Positions 26,445-34,508 of a stretch of DNA of 64,000 nt are shown here, one piece after another. The DNA comes from an uncultured Aquimarina sp. (GTDB lineage Bacteria > Bacteroidota > Bacteroidia > Flavobacteriales > Flavobacteriaceae): assembly GCF_947492965.1 (NCBI RefSeq), contig NZ_CANLOZ010000003.1, positions 434,001-498,000 of the forward strand. The letters are read 5' to 3'. Position numbers and translations under genes: made by a program. The notes under the pieces are model-generated. The model had not been told where the DNA came from. It was given only the letters and a program-made list of their open reading frames with translations, and searched no databases. How positions within the stretch are numbered: the first letter of the stretch is position 1; every line of letters begins with the position of its first letter.

Positions 26445-27968
26445 TTATAATTCAATAATGTTCAGCATTTTTTCTGTTGCTTTTATTGCGGAAACCGTTT
26501 GATCTGAATCTAATCCTCTGGTGGCAAATTCTTTGCTTTCGGTTCTCCAGGTAATTACTGTTTCACATAAGGCATCAGAATTACTTCCTGGTGGTATTCT
26601 TACTGCATAATCAATCAATTTAGGAAGCTTTTTGTCTTTTCGTTGATATACTTTAGCTAAAGCATTCATAAAAGCATCGTACTGACCATCACCTTGTGCA
26701 TGTTCTTCGATTACTTCATCATCCAATTTAATAGCCAACGTGGCAGAAGGGTTTAAGCCTTTTGCATGATTGAGAACATAAGATTTGATTTTTACCTTTT
26801 TGGTGTATAGGTTACTATCTAGTACATCGGAAATAATATAAGGTAAATCCTCTTGAGTCACTACCTCTTTTTTATCTCCCAGTTTGATGATTTTCTGTGT
26901 AACTTTCTTGATATCTTCTGGGCTTAGTTTTAGTCCAAGTTCCTGAAGGTTTTTTTCGATATTCGCTTTTCCAGAAGTCTTGCCAAGGGCATATTTTCGT
27001 TTTCTTCCAAAACGCTCTGGCATGAGATCATTAAAATAAAGATTATGTTTATTATCGCCATCAGCATGTATTCCGGCTGTTTGGGTAAACACATTATCTC
27101 CAACTACAGGTTTATTAGCTGGGATTTTAAACCCTGAAAAGGTTTCTACCAATTTACTTACCTTATATAAAGCTAATTCATTTACATTGATATGCACCTC
27201 AGGAAGATAATCGTTAATCACCGCAACGACACTTGCTAATGGTGCATTTCCTGCTCGTTCTCCCATACCATTCATAGTAAGGTGTAATCCATTAACACCA
27301 GCTTTTACACCTTCTATTGCATTGGCTACTCCTAAATCATAATCATTGTGGGCATGAAAATCAAAGTGCAAATCAGGATATTTATTTCTTAAGGCCGACA
27401 AATAAGTGTTTGTTTCAGAAGGAATCAGAACTCCCAATGTATCCGGTAATAAAACTCTTTTTACCGGTTGTGTAGCTAAAAAGTCTAAAAACTGATATAC
27501 ATATTCTGGAGAATTACGCATACCATTACTCCAATCTTCTAGATATACATTAGTAGTAATCCCTTCTTCTTTGGATTTTTTGAAAACTTCTGCGATATCT
27601 TTAAAATGTTCATCAGGAGTTTTTTTTAACTGATACGTAAGGTGATTTAAAGATCCTTTGGTTAATAGGTTTTGCACTTTAGCTCCGGTATCTTTCATCC
27701 ATTGGATAGATTTACCACCATCCACAAAAGTTAGTATCTCTACCTGATCAATGTATCCATTGTTAGTTGCCCAATCGATGATATTTTTTACCGCATCAAA
27801 TTCACCTTTTGATACCCGAGCAGAAGCCACCTCGATACGATCTACTCCTAATTCTTCTATCAAAAGTCGCGCAATGGTTAGTTTTTCTGAAGCAGAAAAG
27901 GATATCCCAGAGGTTTGTTCTCCGTCTCTGAGGGTAGTATCCATAATTTCGATTGATCGTATACTCAT
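26445..27968 (-). CDS. leuA: 2-isopropylmalate synthase
   Basis: The start was taken at ATG 27968 (MSIRSIEIMDTTLRDGEQT), since the catalytic motif DTTLRDGEQTSG normally lies within the first dozen residues; the ORF track begins 12 codons earlier. The product of about 507 residues condenses acetyl-CoA with 2-oxoisovalerate. A TIM barrel carries the metal-binding HAHNDYDLG. The C-terminal portion (from about residue 370) has the LeuA allosteric fold that mediates leucine feedback. Citramalate synthases are close relatives, but the leuBCD context favours LeuA. Confidence 0.92.
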   Translation of the reverse strand: MSIRSIEIMDTTLRDGEQTSGISFSASEKLTIARLLIEELGVDRIEVASARVSKGEFDAVKNIIDWATNNGYIDQVEILTFVDGGKSIQWMKDTGAKVQNLLTKGSLNHLTYQLKKTPDEHFKDIAEVFKKSKEEGITTNVYLEDWSNGMRNSPEYVYQFLDFLATQPVKRVLLPDTLGVLIPSETNTYLSALRNKYPDLHFDFHAHNDYDLGVANAIEGVKAGVNGLHLTMNGMGERAGNAPLASVVAVINDYLPEVHINVNELALYKVSKLVETFSGFKIPANKPVVGDNVFTQTAGIHADGDNKHNLYFNDLMPERFGRKRKYALGKTSGKANIEKNLQELGLKLSPEDIKKVTQKIIKLGDKKEVVTQEDLPYIISDVLDSNLYTKKVKIKSYVLNHAKGLNPSATLAIKLDDEVIEEHAQGDGQYDAFMNALAKVYQRKDKKLPKLIDYAVRIPPGSNSDALCETVITWRTESKEFATRGLDSDQTVSAIKATEKMLNIIEL

Positions 27969-28105
27969 ATTCAGCATCTTTTGCGTTAGGGATAGTAGCG
28001 GCATCCTTTTTTACTTCTGGTCTAGAAGTCTAATTTTGTATTAAGACGTTTCTACAATAAGAAAAAAGATATAGCGTATAGCCCGCTCGAACGCCCAAAC
28101 TCTAA

Positions 28106-28702
28106 TTAAAAAGGACGTGCAGCAGCAAATTCTTGAATCTCTGATTTCATTTTTGTGAGATAGTCAATATCATCATATCCATTAAGCATATTCTCTTTTT
28201 TATAACTATTAATCTCAAAGGATTCTGACGCTCCAGTAGCTTTGATAGTAATGGTTTGTTCTGGTAAACTTACTTCTATTTCAGTTTTAGGATCTGCTTC
28301 GATGGCACTGAAGATTTGTTCTAAAAACTCTGGACTTACCTGAACGGGTAATACCCCAATATTTAAACAATTACCTCTAAAAATATCTGCAAAGAAACTA
28401 GAGACTACACATCTAAAACCATAGTCATAAACTGCCCAAGCAGCATGTTCTCTGGAAGACCCTGAACCGAAGTTTTTACCACCCACTAGTATTTTACCAC
28501 TATAGGTAGGATTATTTAATACAAAATCTTCTTTAGGGGTATCATCATTATGATATCTCCAGTCTCTGAATAAGTTGTCTCCAAAACCTTTACGTTCGGT
28601 AGCTTTTAGGAAACGAGCTGGTATGATCTGATCTGTATCTACATTTTCTATTGGTAATGGAACCGCTGTAGATGTTAGTATGTTGAATTTATCGTATGCC
28701 AT
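28106..28702 (-). CDS. leuD: 3-isopropylmalate dehydratase small subunit
   Basis: The 198-residue protein matches LeuD, the swivelling domain of isopropylmalate isomerase. Visible hallmarks are [14 protein letters not shown] near the N terminus and [12 protein letters not shown], which binds the substrate carboxylates. It works with LeuC to interconvert 2- and 3-isopropylmalate. It starts 41 bp after leuC and ends 137 bp before leuA. Confidence 0.97.
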   Translation of the reverse strand: MAYDKFNILTSTAVPLPIENVDTDQIIPARFLKATERKGFGDNLFRDWRYHNDDTPKEDFVLNNPTYSGKILVGGKNFGSGSSREHAAWAVYDYGFRCVVSSFFADIFRGNCLNIGVLPVQVSPEFLEQIFSAIEADPKTEIEVSLPEQTITIKATGASESFEINSYKKENMLNGYDDIDYLTKMKSEIQEFAAARPF

Positions 28703-28743
28703 TTTAATTGCGAATTATATCGATTAAGAATTTCGAATTCGAT

Positions 28744-30156
28744 TTATGCTAATGTTTGTTCTTTTAAAAGTGTTCTAGGATCTGTTACGACACCAGTTAC
28801 TGCAGTGGCAGCAGCCACTAGTGGGCTAGCCAATAAAGTTCTGGATCCTGGTCCTTGTCTTCCTTCAAAATTTCTGTTGGAGGTGCTAACAGCAAGTTTT
28901 CCTGCAGGGATTTTATCCGCATTCATTGCTAAACAAGCTGAACATCCAGGTTCTCTAAGTGTAAATCCAGCTTCTTTTATAATGTCTAGTAAACCTTCTT
29001 CTTTGATCAGGTCTTCTACTTCATGAGATCCTGGAACTAACCAGGCTGTAATGTTTTCTGCTTTCTTTTTTCCTTTTACAATAGAAGCAAAGGCTCTAAA
29101 ATCTTCGATTCTACCGTTGGTACAACTTCCTAAGAATACATAATCCACAGGTTTGCCAATCATAGCGTCACCCTCGTTAAAATCCATATATCCTAAAGAT
29201 TTTTTATAGGTGGCAACACCTCCCTCTACAGTAGATGCATCCGGAATATGATTGGTAATTCCGATTCCCATTCCTGGATTCGTACCATAGGTAATCATAG
29301 GTTCTATATCCGCACCATTAAAAGTCAATTCTTTATCAAAGACTGCATCCTCATCGGTATAAAGTGTTTTCCAATATTCCATAGCAGTATCCCAAGCTTC
29401 ACCTTTTGGAGTTAGTGGCTTTTCCTTTATATAATCAAATGTTTTGTCATCGGGAGCTACCATTCCTCCTCTTGCACCCATTTCGATACTAAGATTACAA
29501 ACCGTCATACGACCTTCCATGGTCATATTTCTGAAAACGTCCCCTGCATATTCTACAAAATATCCTGTCGCACCGGAAGTGGTTAGCTGAGAAATTATAT
29601 ATAAAGCAACATCTTTTGGTGTTACCCCAAAACCAAGATCACCATTTATATTGATCCGCATTTTTTTAGGTTTAGGCTGCATGATACATTGTGTAGATAG
29701 CACCATTTCAACCTCTGATGTTCCTATTCCAAAGGCAATAGCCCCGAAAGCTCCGTGTGTTGAGGTGTGTGAATCTCCACATACAATCGTAGCTCCTGGA
29801 AGTGTAATTCCATTTTCAGGACCTACTACATGAACAATTCCATTTTTTTTATGTCCTAATCCCCAATGTGAAATACCCCATTCGGCTGCGTTTTCTTCTA
29901 AGGCTTTTAGTTGATTCGCAGAAAGCGGATCTTCTACTGGTAAATGTTGATTAATAGTTGGAGTATTATGATCTGCGGTTGCAAATGTGCGTTCTGGATA
30001 TAAAACTGTATTCCCTCTACTTTTTAATCCTAAAAATGCTACTGGGCTAGTTACTTCGTGAATGAAATGACGATCAATAAAAAATACATCGGGTCCATTT
30101 TCTATTTTACGAACTACATGGGAATCCCATACCTTATCAAATAATGTCTTACTCAT
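28744..30156 (-). CDS. leuC: 3-isopropylmalate dehydratase large subunit
   Basis: The 470-residue aconitase-family protein carries the three [4Fe-4S] cysteines expected for LeuC: one in FLGSCTNGR and two in [10 protein letters not shown]. It also has the substrate region [13 protein letters not shown]. Length is standard. It is the first gene of the leu operon. No leader peptide with a leucine run and no T-box is visible in the 320 bp upstream, so regulation by attenuation is not supported. Confidence 0.97.
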   Translation of the reverse strand: MSKTLFDKVWDSHVVRKIENGPDVFFIDRHFIHEVTSPVAFLGLKSRGNTVLYPERTFATADHNTPTINQHLPVEDPLSANQLKALEENAAEWGISHWGLGHKKNGIVHVVGPENGITLPGATIVCGDSHTSTHGAFGAIAFGIGTSEVEMVLSTQCIMQPKPKKMRININGDLGFGVTPKDVALYIISQLTTSGATGYFVEYAGDVFRNMTMEGRMTVCNLSIEMGARGGMVAPDDKTFDYIKEKPLTPKGEAWDTAMEYWKTLYTDEDAVFDKELTFNGADIEPMITYGTNPGMGIGITNHIPDASTVEGGVATYKKSLGYMDFNEGDAMIGKPVDYVFLGSCTNGRIEDFRAFASIVKGKKKAENITAWLVPGSHEVEDLIKEEGLLDIIKEAGFTLREPGCSACLAMNADKIPAGKLAVSTSNRNFEGRQGPGSRTLLASPLVAAATAVTGVVTDPRTLLKEQTLA

Positions 30157-30437
30157 TTTTACGATCTTTTCTGCAATACAATCGATGCATTTAGCATCTT
30201 GTTATTAAAATGTTAAAAAGGAGGTGAATTTACGAGTTATGGAAGATATCAGCTAATAAAATGGTAAAGTAAGGAGTAGTTTTAAATATATCTCAAAATT
30301 CGCTTAAATTTTAGATGATTTGATAAAAAAGATAGAGGTTTTGGGAAAAACCAATATTTTTTGTTTTGGTATTTGATTTAAAATCAGGTTATAAGAAATG
30401 ATAGGATAAAAAAAATGTTACTTTTTGTTAATTATCC
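30157..30437. other. Intergenic region between leuC and tRNA-fMet
   Basis: This is AT-rich DNA that must contain the leuC promoter reading leftward. I see no gene, no leucine-rich leader ORF and no strong hairpin. Confidence 0.4.
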
Positions 30438-30467
30438 TTTGTAAAGCTAAAAAAGGTTGTATATTTG
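30438..30467 (+). promoter_or_regulatory. Promoter of the initiator tRNA gene
   Basis: TTTG at 30438-30441 and TATATTTG at 30460-30467 fit the Bacteroidota -33 (TTTG) and -7 (TAnnTTTG) elements, 11 bp before the tRNA. Confidence 0.7.
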
Positions 30468-30478
30468 CCGTCCAATAG

Positions 30479-30551
30479 CGCGGGATAGAGCAGTAGGCAG
30501 CTCGTCGGGCTCATAACCCGAAGGTCGCAGGTTCGAGTCCTGCTCCCGCTA
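30479..30551 (+). tRNA. Initiator tRNA-Met (CAU)
   Basis: The 73-nt gene folds as a full cloverleaf: acceptor CGCGGGA/TCCCGCT, D stem GAGC/GCTC, anticodon stem TCGGG/CCCGA with loop CTCATAA, and T stem GCAGG/CCTGC with TTCGAGT. The three G:C pairs in the anticodon stem and the unpaired 1-72 position (C and U here) identify it as an initiator. CCA is not encoded. The 3' part from the anticodon loop on is duplicated at 43344-43386, making this gene the integration site of the island. Confidence 0.96.
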
Positions 30552-30552
30552 C
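30510..30552 (+). repeat. attL core, 43-bp direct repeat
   Basis: The sequence from CTCATAACCC in the anticodon loop through CCCGCTAC is identical to 43344-43386. It ends one base beyond the tRNA. Confidence 0.92.
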
Positions 30553-30556
30553 GAAG

Positions 30557-30597
30557 AAAGCTAAAATATTGAATTTCAGTATTTTAGCTTTTGTTTT
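30557..30597 (+). terminator. Terminator after the tRNA (island-derived)
   Basis: A 12-bp stem (AAAGCTAAAATA / TATTTTAGCTTT) is followed by TTGT7. It lies inside the island boundary and so replaces the original tRNA terminator, which now sits after attR. Confidence 0.8.
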
Positions 30598-30683
30598 TTT
30601 GGCCAGTTTTGTCCGAAAATGAGTGTGACTTTCGTCTTCTCCACCCGAAGGACACAAATTTTTTTTATCCTCATTTTGAATAT

Positions 30684-30706
30684 AAATAATTGATAATGAA
30701 TATTTT
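30684..30706 (+). repeat. Left copy of the TTGATAAT island-end motif
   Basis: AAATAATTGATAATGAATATTTT matches 43303-43325 at about 20 of 23 positions. It is a possible recombinase or bending-protein site. Confidence 0.5.
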
Positions 30707-30749
30707 GATTTCTGTTTAAGGCAAGGGTTTAGTTGATTTATATAATATA

Positions 30750-30771
30750 GGTGGGGGGATTTGGTGGGGGG
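30750..30771 (+). repeat. Left pair of GGTGGGGGG repeats
   Basis: GGTGGGGGG occurs at 30750-30758 and 30763-30771, a 13-bp step. G-runs like this stand out in such AT-rich DNA. The right island end has the same pair with the same step. Confidence 0.75.
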
Positions 30772-30944
30772 TATTTTTAATTTTTTCTCAAAAAGATGCT
30801 TAATTTTTCTTTCCTGGGATATTGATAAAATAAAAGTAAAGAATTCAAAAAAATGTTTGTATTAGTATTGTTAACATTAATTAGGAAACCTGTAATTTAT
30901 CAAATCTTAAGAAGTTAGTTTAAAAATAGTTTTATTAAATTTCG

Positions 30945-30952
30945 TAGTTTTG
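30945..30952 (+). promoter_or_regulatory. -7 promoter element of the island operon
   Basis: TAGTTTTG fits TAnnTTTG and lies 18 bp before the AAA+ ATPase start, giving a short leader. Confidence 0.55.
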
Positions 30953-30970
30953 TATTAGACTTTTATTCAA

Positions 30971-31975
30971 ATGAATCAAGCGCTACTTACTCGATTATTT
31001 AAATCCATTGAGGGAAACAAAGACACTCCTTTGATCAAGATAGCGTACAGTATTATTAGAGCCGAAGAGGAAAAAGGACATTCTAAATTAGCAAATAAAC
31101 TTAGTAATATAATAGAAAGCAATATAGCTAAGTCAGAAAAATCAGCTATAAATAAAGGATTCAAAATTGCTAAGCAAGCTGATTTTAAAATTCCTGCTGA
31201 TAGAAGATATAAGTTACCTCTAGCTACTCATATTGAGCATGATCATTTAAGACATCAAATGATACTTTCTCCAGAGGTAGAAAATAAAATTCTACGAATT
31301 GAAAAAGAATATCTAGCGAGAGAAAGACTAGCTCATCACGGATTAAAACCTAGAAAGAAGATTTTGCTGTATGGAACATCTGGATGTGGAAAAAGCATGA
31401 CTGCAGAAAAAATTGCTTGGGATTTAGGTTTACCTTTTTATAAAGTACGTTTTGACTCAATTATATCTTCTTATTTGGGAGAATCTGCTGCTAACCTTCA
31501 AAAGCTATTCGAAAGTATTAAAGATTATCCTTGTGTGTTACTTTTAGATGAATTTGACATAATAGGTAAGCAAAGAGATGTTAAATCTAGTGATGTTGGA
31601 GAAATTCATCGTATTGTGAACATTCTATTAGGTTTACTAGAAGAGTATGATGGAGAAGGCATCTTAATTGCTACAACTAACTTAGAAGATAGTTTAGATA
31701 ATGCTTTATTTAGAAGGTTTGATGATTTTATTGAGTTGCCAAAACCAAATAAGAAAGAAATAGTGAATTTACTAACTACTACTTTTTCCGCCTTAAAGCT
31801 TAGTAAATCCATCAATTTAAGTGATTTCGCCGAAAGAATGCAGGGTCTATCTTATGCAGTGATAGTAAAAATTGCCATTGATGCTGCTAAAAATTCCATT
31901 ATTAGTTCTAATAATGAAATATCACCAGACGATTTATTAAAAGCTCTAGAGGAAAACTTAGCTTTTAATAAATAA
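30971..31975 (+). CDS. AAA+ ATPase paired with an S8 protease
   Basis: The 334-residue protein has a helical N-terminal region of about 100 residues and a single AAA+ module. Walker A is LLYGTSGCGKSMTAE (near residue 136), Walker B is VLLLDEFDII, and an arginine-finger-like segment (NALFRRFDDFIELP) follows. This is the classic FtsH/Cdc48-like subgroup, expected to form a hexamer that remodels proteins. It begins the island operon and is followed 3 bp later by a subtilisin-family protease. Adjacent AAA+ ATPase and S8 peptidase genes recur in bacterial accessory regions, some proposed to be defensive. The ATPase probably unfolds or delivers substrate to the protease. Confidence 0.92.
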   Translation: MNQALLTRLFKSIEGNKDTPLIKIAYSIIRAEEEKGHSKLANKLSNIIESNIAKSEKSAINKGFKIAKQADFKIPADRRYKLPLATHIEHDHLRHQMILSPEVENKILRIEKEYLARERLAHHGLKPRKKILLYGTSGCGKSMTAEKIAWDLGLPFYKVRFDSIISSYLGESAANLQKLFESIKDYPCVLLLDEFDIIGKQRDVKSSDVGEIHRIVNILLGLLEEYDGEGILIATTNLEDSLDNALFRRFDDFIELPKPNKKEIVNLLTTTFSALKLSKSINLSDFAERMQGLSYAVIVKIAIDAAKNSIISSNNEISPDDLLKALEENLAFNK

Positions 31976-31978
31976 TAC

Positions 31979-34444
31979 ATGGAAAAATTTCCACATTTAA
32001 AATTTGTTCAAAAAGTTATAGGAAAACCTCGATTATATGGAGGTGGAGAAACTAGTGAAAGAACTGCCAAAAATAAAGACAATAGACAAGGGCATAGTGA
32101 CTTTCTTTTCAACAAGACTGGCAATATTAAAAAAGACTGGAATACAATGCTTTCAGAGAGAAAAGATCAAGGTTTAGCTCCAATAGATTCTGAGGTAGTT
32201 CCTATTTTTTTACAGATAAATCCCGATATATTAACAAGTGACTTTGAACTAAAACAATTTGGTATTGAAATCATTTCTGAGGAAGAAAATGGTTTTATTA
32301 TTGGTGCATCTCTTGATAAATTACAATCTTTAGAAGAAAAGATTAATGGTTTCATCGAATCTAAACATGGTACTGGTAAAATTGCTGAGTTTTGGGAAAT
32401 TATTGAAGGAAATGATACTAATTGGAAAGCTGAACATATATTATCAGAAGAACTTCTATCCAAATGGCCTAATATTGATGACAACGATATATTTCTTTTA
32501 GAAGTAAGTATTGCATTTGACAAACCTATCGGAAAAGAACCTGACCCTGAAAAGCGAGGAGGGGTAGATCGTCTTGAAAGGTATAGAAATCAATTAATTG
32601 AAAGGGATGAACTGCTAATGGATCGTGAAGAAGGCTTTGAAAATTTTATAAATCATTATGGTGAATTAAGAAGTAGTATTATTCATCTTTCTGACAGCTT
32701 TGGTTGTGAAGTTGAAATTAATGGTAAGGGACTAAAAGATTTAGTTCAAAATTATCCTTTTGTTTTTGATATTTCTGAAGTAGAAGAAGTTGGAGGTGTT
32801 GATGGGAATGTTAAGGAAGGAGAGGACATAGATTTCAATATTCTGCCTCCTGAAGTAGGGTCGCCAGAAATAGGAGTTATTGATAGTGGTATTATGGAGG
32901 AACACAAATATTTAGCACCTGCCATAGTAAACGATAATTCTAAATCATATGTAGAAGGTGATCCTTCAACTATGGACAAAGTTTTAGGAGGTGGACATGG
33001 CACAAAAGTCGCAGGCGCAATTTTATATCCATATGGTATATCAGAAATAGATGCGGATTATCAACTTCCTTGTTTCGTAAGAAACCTTCGTGTTTTAAAC
33101 CAAGATAATACCCTTGTAAACAAATTTCCCGCAGAATTAATGATGAAAATTGTGGAAGAAAACAAAGATTGCTCAATCTTTAATCTTTCTATAAATTCTA
33201 AAGTTCCTTTTCGTAAAAAACATATGTCATTATGGGCTGCAACAATTGACTCTCTAATCCATGACAATCGTATTTTATTTGTAATATCTGCAGGTAATAT
33301 TGGAAAACCTGATATCAGAAATTACATAAATAATGGAGTTTCTTATCCGGATTATTTAGATAAACCCTTCTGTGGGTTAGCTAATCCAGCACAAAGTAGT
33401 TTTGGGTTAGTCGTTGGCTCTATTAATCATACCTCATTTGAAGATGAAAATTGGTATTCATTAGGAAGTGAATATGATGTTTCTGGCTTCTCAAGAATTG
33501 GTTCTGGTATTTGGGAGCATATCAAACCGGATGTAGTGGAATTTGGTGGAGGACTTATCCGTTCGAAAAACGGAATTAACTCTATCAATGAGAATGAGTT
33601 TACTTCTACAGAATTAATACGATCCACATTGCATGGTGGCAATGCCTTCGGCAAAGATACTGTAGGAACTTCTTTTGCTACTCCTAAAGTAAGTCATATC
33701 GTTGCTCAATTAAGGAAAATATATCCTGATGAAGATATTAACCTTATTAAATCACTTGTAGTGCAAGGATCACGATTGCCTAACGATTTCTTTTTAAATC
33801 CTACAAATAAAAGTGTAAAACACTTTGGGTATGGATTACCTTCAATAGATAGGGTTACGAACAACAACGCACAAAGAATTACTTTTTATAATACGGATTC
33901 AATAGCAGCTGAAGAAGGGAAAATTTATTCTTTAAGGATACCTGAAAATCTAAGGAATCAAGCGGATGAATATGATATATTGATTGAAGTAACGTTATCA
34001 TATACCGCAAAAGTTAGAAGAACAAGACAAAAAACAAAATCTTATCTGGCTACCTGGTTAGATTGGACCAGCTCTTATTTAGGGGAGTCTCAAGAAAACT
34101 TCACCAAAAGAGTTGTAAAAGAGATAGAAGATCAAGAAATACAAATTCCTGAAAATGTAGAACGGAATATTATTCCATGGAAAATTAGAGAAAATAGGGA
34201 TTGGGGTACTGTGGAAGGATTTAGTAGAAATAATAGTACGGTTCAAAAAGACTGGGCTATTCTAAAATCCTATGATCTTCCTGAAGAACTTAGTTTTTCG
34301 GTAAGAGGTCATAAAAGCTGGGATAAAAACCTTGAGGCTGTTCCATATGCTATAATTGTGTCAATAGAAGTTTTAAATGAAAATATCGATGTTTATGAGT
34401 CGATAAGAATCGAAAATGAAATTGAGTTGCCAATTGAGGTGTAA
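31979..34444 (+). CDS. Subtilisin-family (S8) serine protease without signal peptide
   Basis: The 821-residue protein starts with about 290 residues of non-catalytic sequence lacking a signal peptide, so it is probably cytoplasmic. The S8 catalytic triad is visible as Asp302 (GVIDSGI), His340 (GGHGTKVAG) and Ser565 (GTSFATPKVSH), with the oxyanion region FVISAGN between. About 240 C-terminal residues, beta-rich, follow the protease core. Being cytoplasmic and next to an AAA+ ATPase, it is unlike secreted nutritional subtilases. It may cleave a specific target on a trigger, for example the large protein encoded downstream or a host factor. That role is inference. Confidence 0.92.
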   Translation: MEKFPHLKFVQKVIGKPRLYGGGETSERTAKNKDNRQGHSDFLFNKTGNIKKDWNTMLSERKDQGLAPIDSEVVPIFLQINPDILTSDFELKQFGIEIISEEENGFIIGASLDKLQSLEEKINGFIESKHGTGKIAEFWEIIEGNDTNWKAEHILSEELLSKWPNIDDNDIFLLEVSIAFDKPIGKEPDPEKRGGVDRLERYRNQLIERDELLMDREEGFENFINHYGELRSSIIHLSDSFGCEVEINGKGLKDLVQNYPFVFDISEVEEVGGVDGNVKEGEDIDFNILPPEVGSPEIGVIDSGIMEEHKYLAPAIVNDNSKSYVEGDPSTMDKVLGGGHGTKVAGAILYPYGISEIDADYQLPCFVRNLRVLNQDNTLVNKFPAELMMKIVEENKDCSIFNLSINSKVPFRKKHMSLWAATIDSLIHDNRILFVISAGNIGKPDIRNYINNGVSYPDYLDKPFCGLANPAQSSFGLVVGSINHTSFEDENWYSLGSEYDVSGFSRIGSGIWEHIKPDVVEFGGGLIRSKNGINSINENEFTSTELIRSTLHGGNAFGKDTVGTSFATPKVSHIVAQLRKIYPDEDINLIKSLVVQGSRLPNDFFLNPTNKSVKHFGYGLPSIDRVTNNNAQRITFYNTDSIAAEEGKIYSLRIPENLRNQADEYDILIEVTLSYTAKVRRTRQKTKSYLATWLDWTSSYLGESQENFTKRVVKEIEDQEIQIPENVERNIIPWKIRENRDWGTVEGFSRNNSTVQKDWAILKSYDLPEELSFSVRGHKSWDKNLEAVPYAIIVSIEVLNENIDVYESIRIENEIELPIEV

Positions 34445-34508
34445 CAATTTATTTTAATCTATAGTTAGAACTCAATTTTATATCATTTACTCTAAAATAT
34501 GTTTTGAA

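Larger units (their letters stand above)
30601..30944. other. Left island end, non-coding
   Basis: No gene is seen. The stretch contains a TTGATAAT motif and a GGTGGGGG pair, listed separately, which recur at the right end. Confidence 0.5.

Noticed and set aside
30157-30300. Leucine attenuator or T-box before leuC
   Set aside because: No leucine-codon run, specifier loop or terminator/antiterminator pair is visible.
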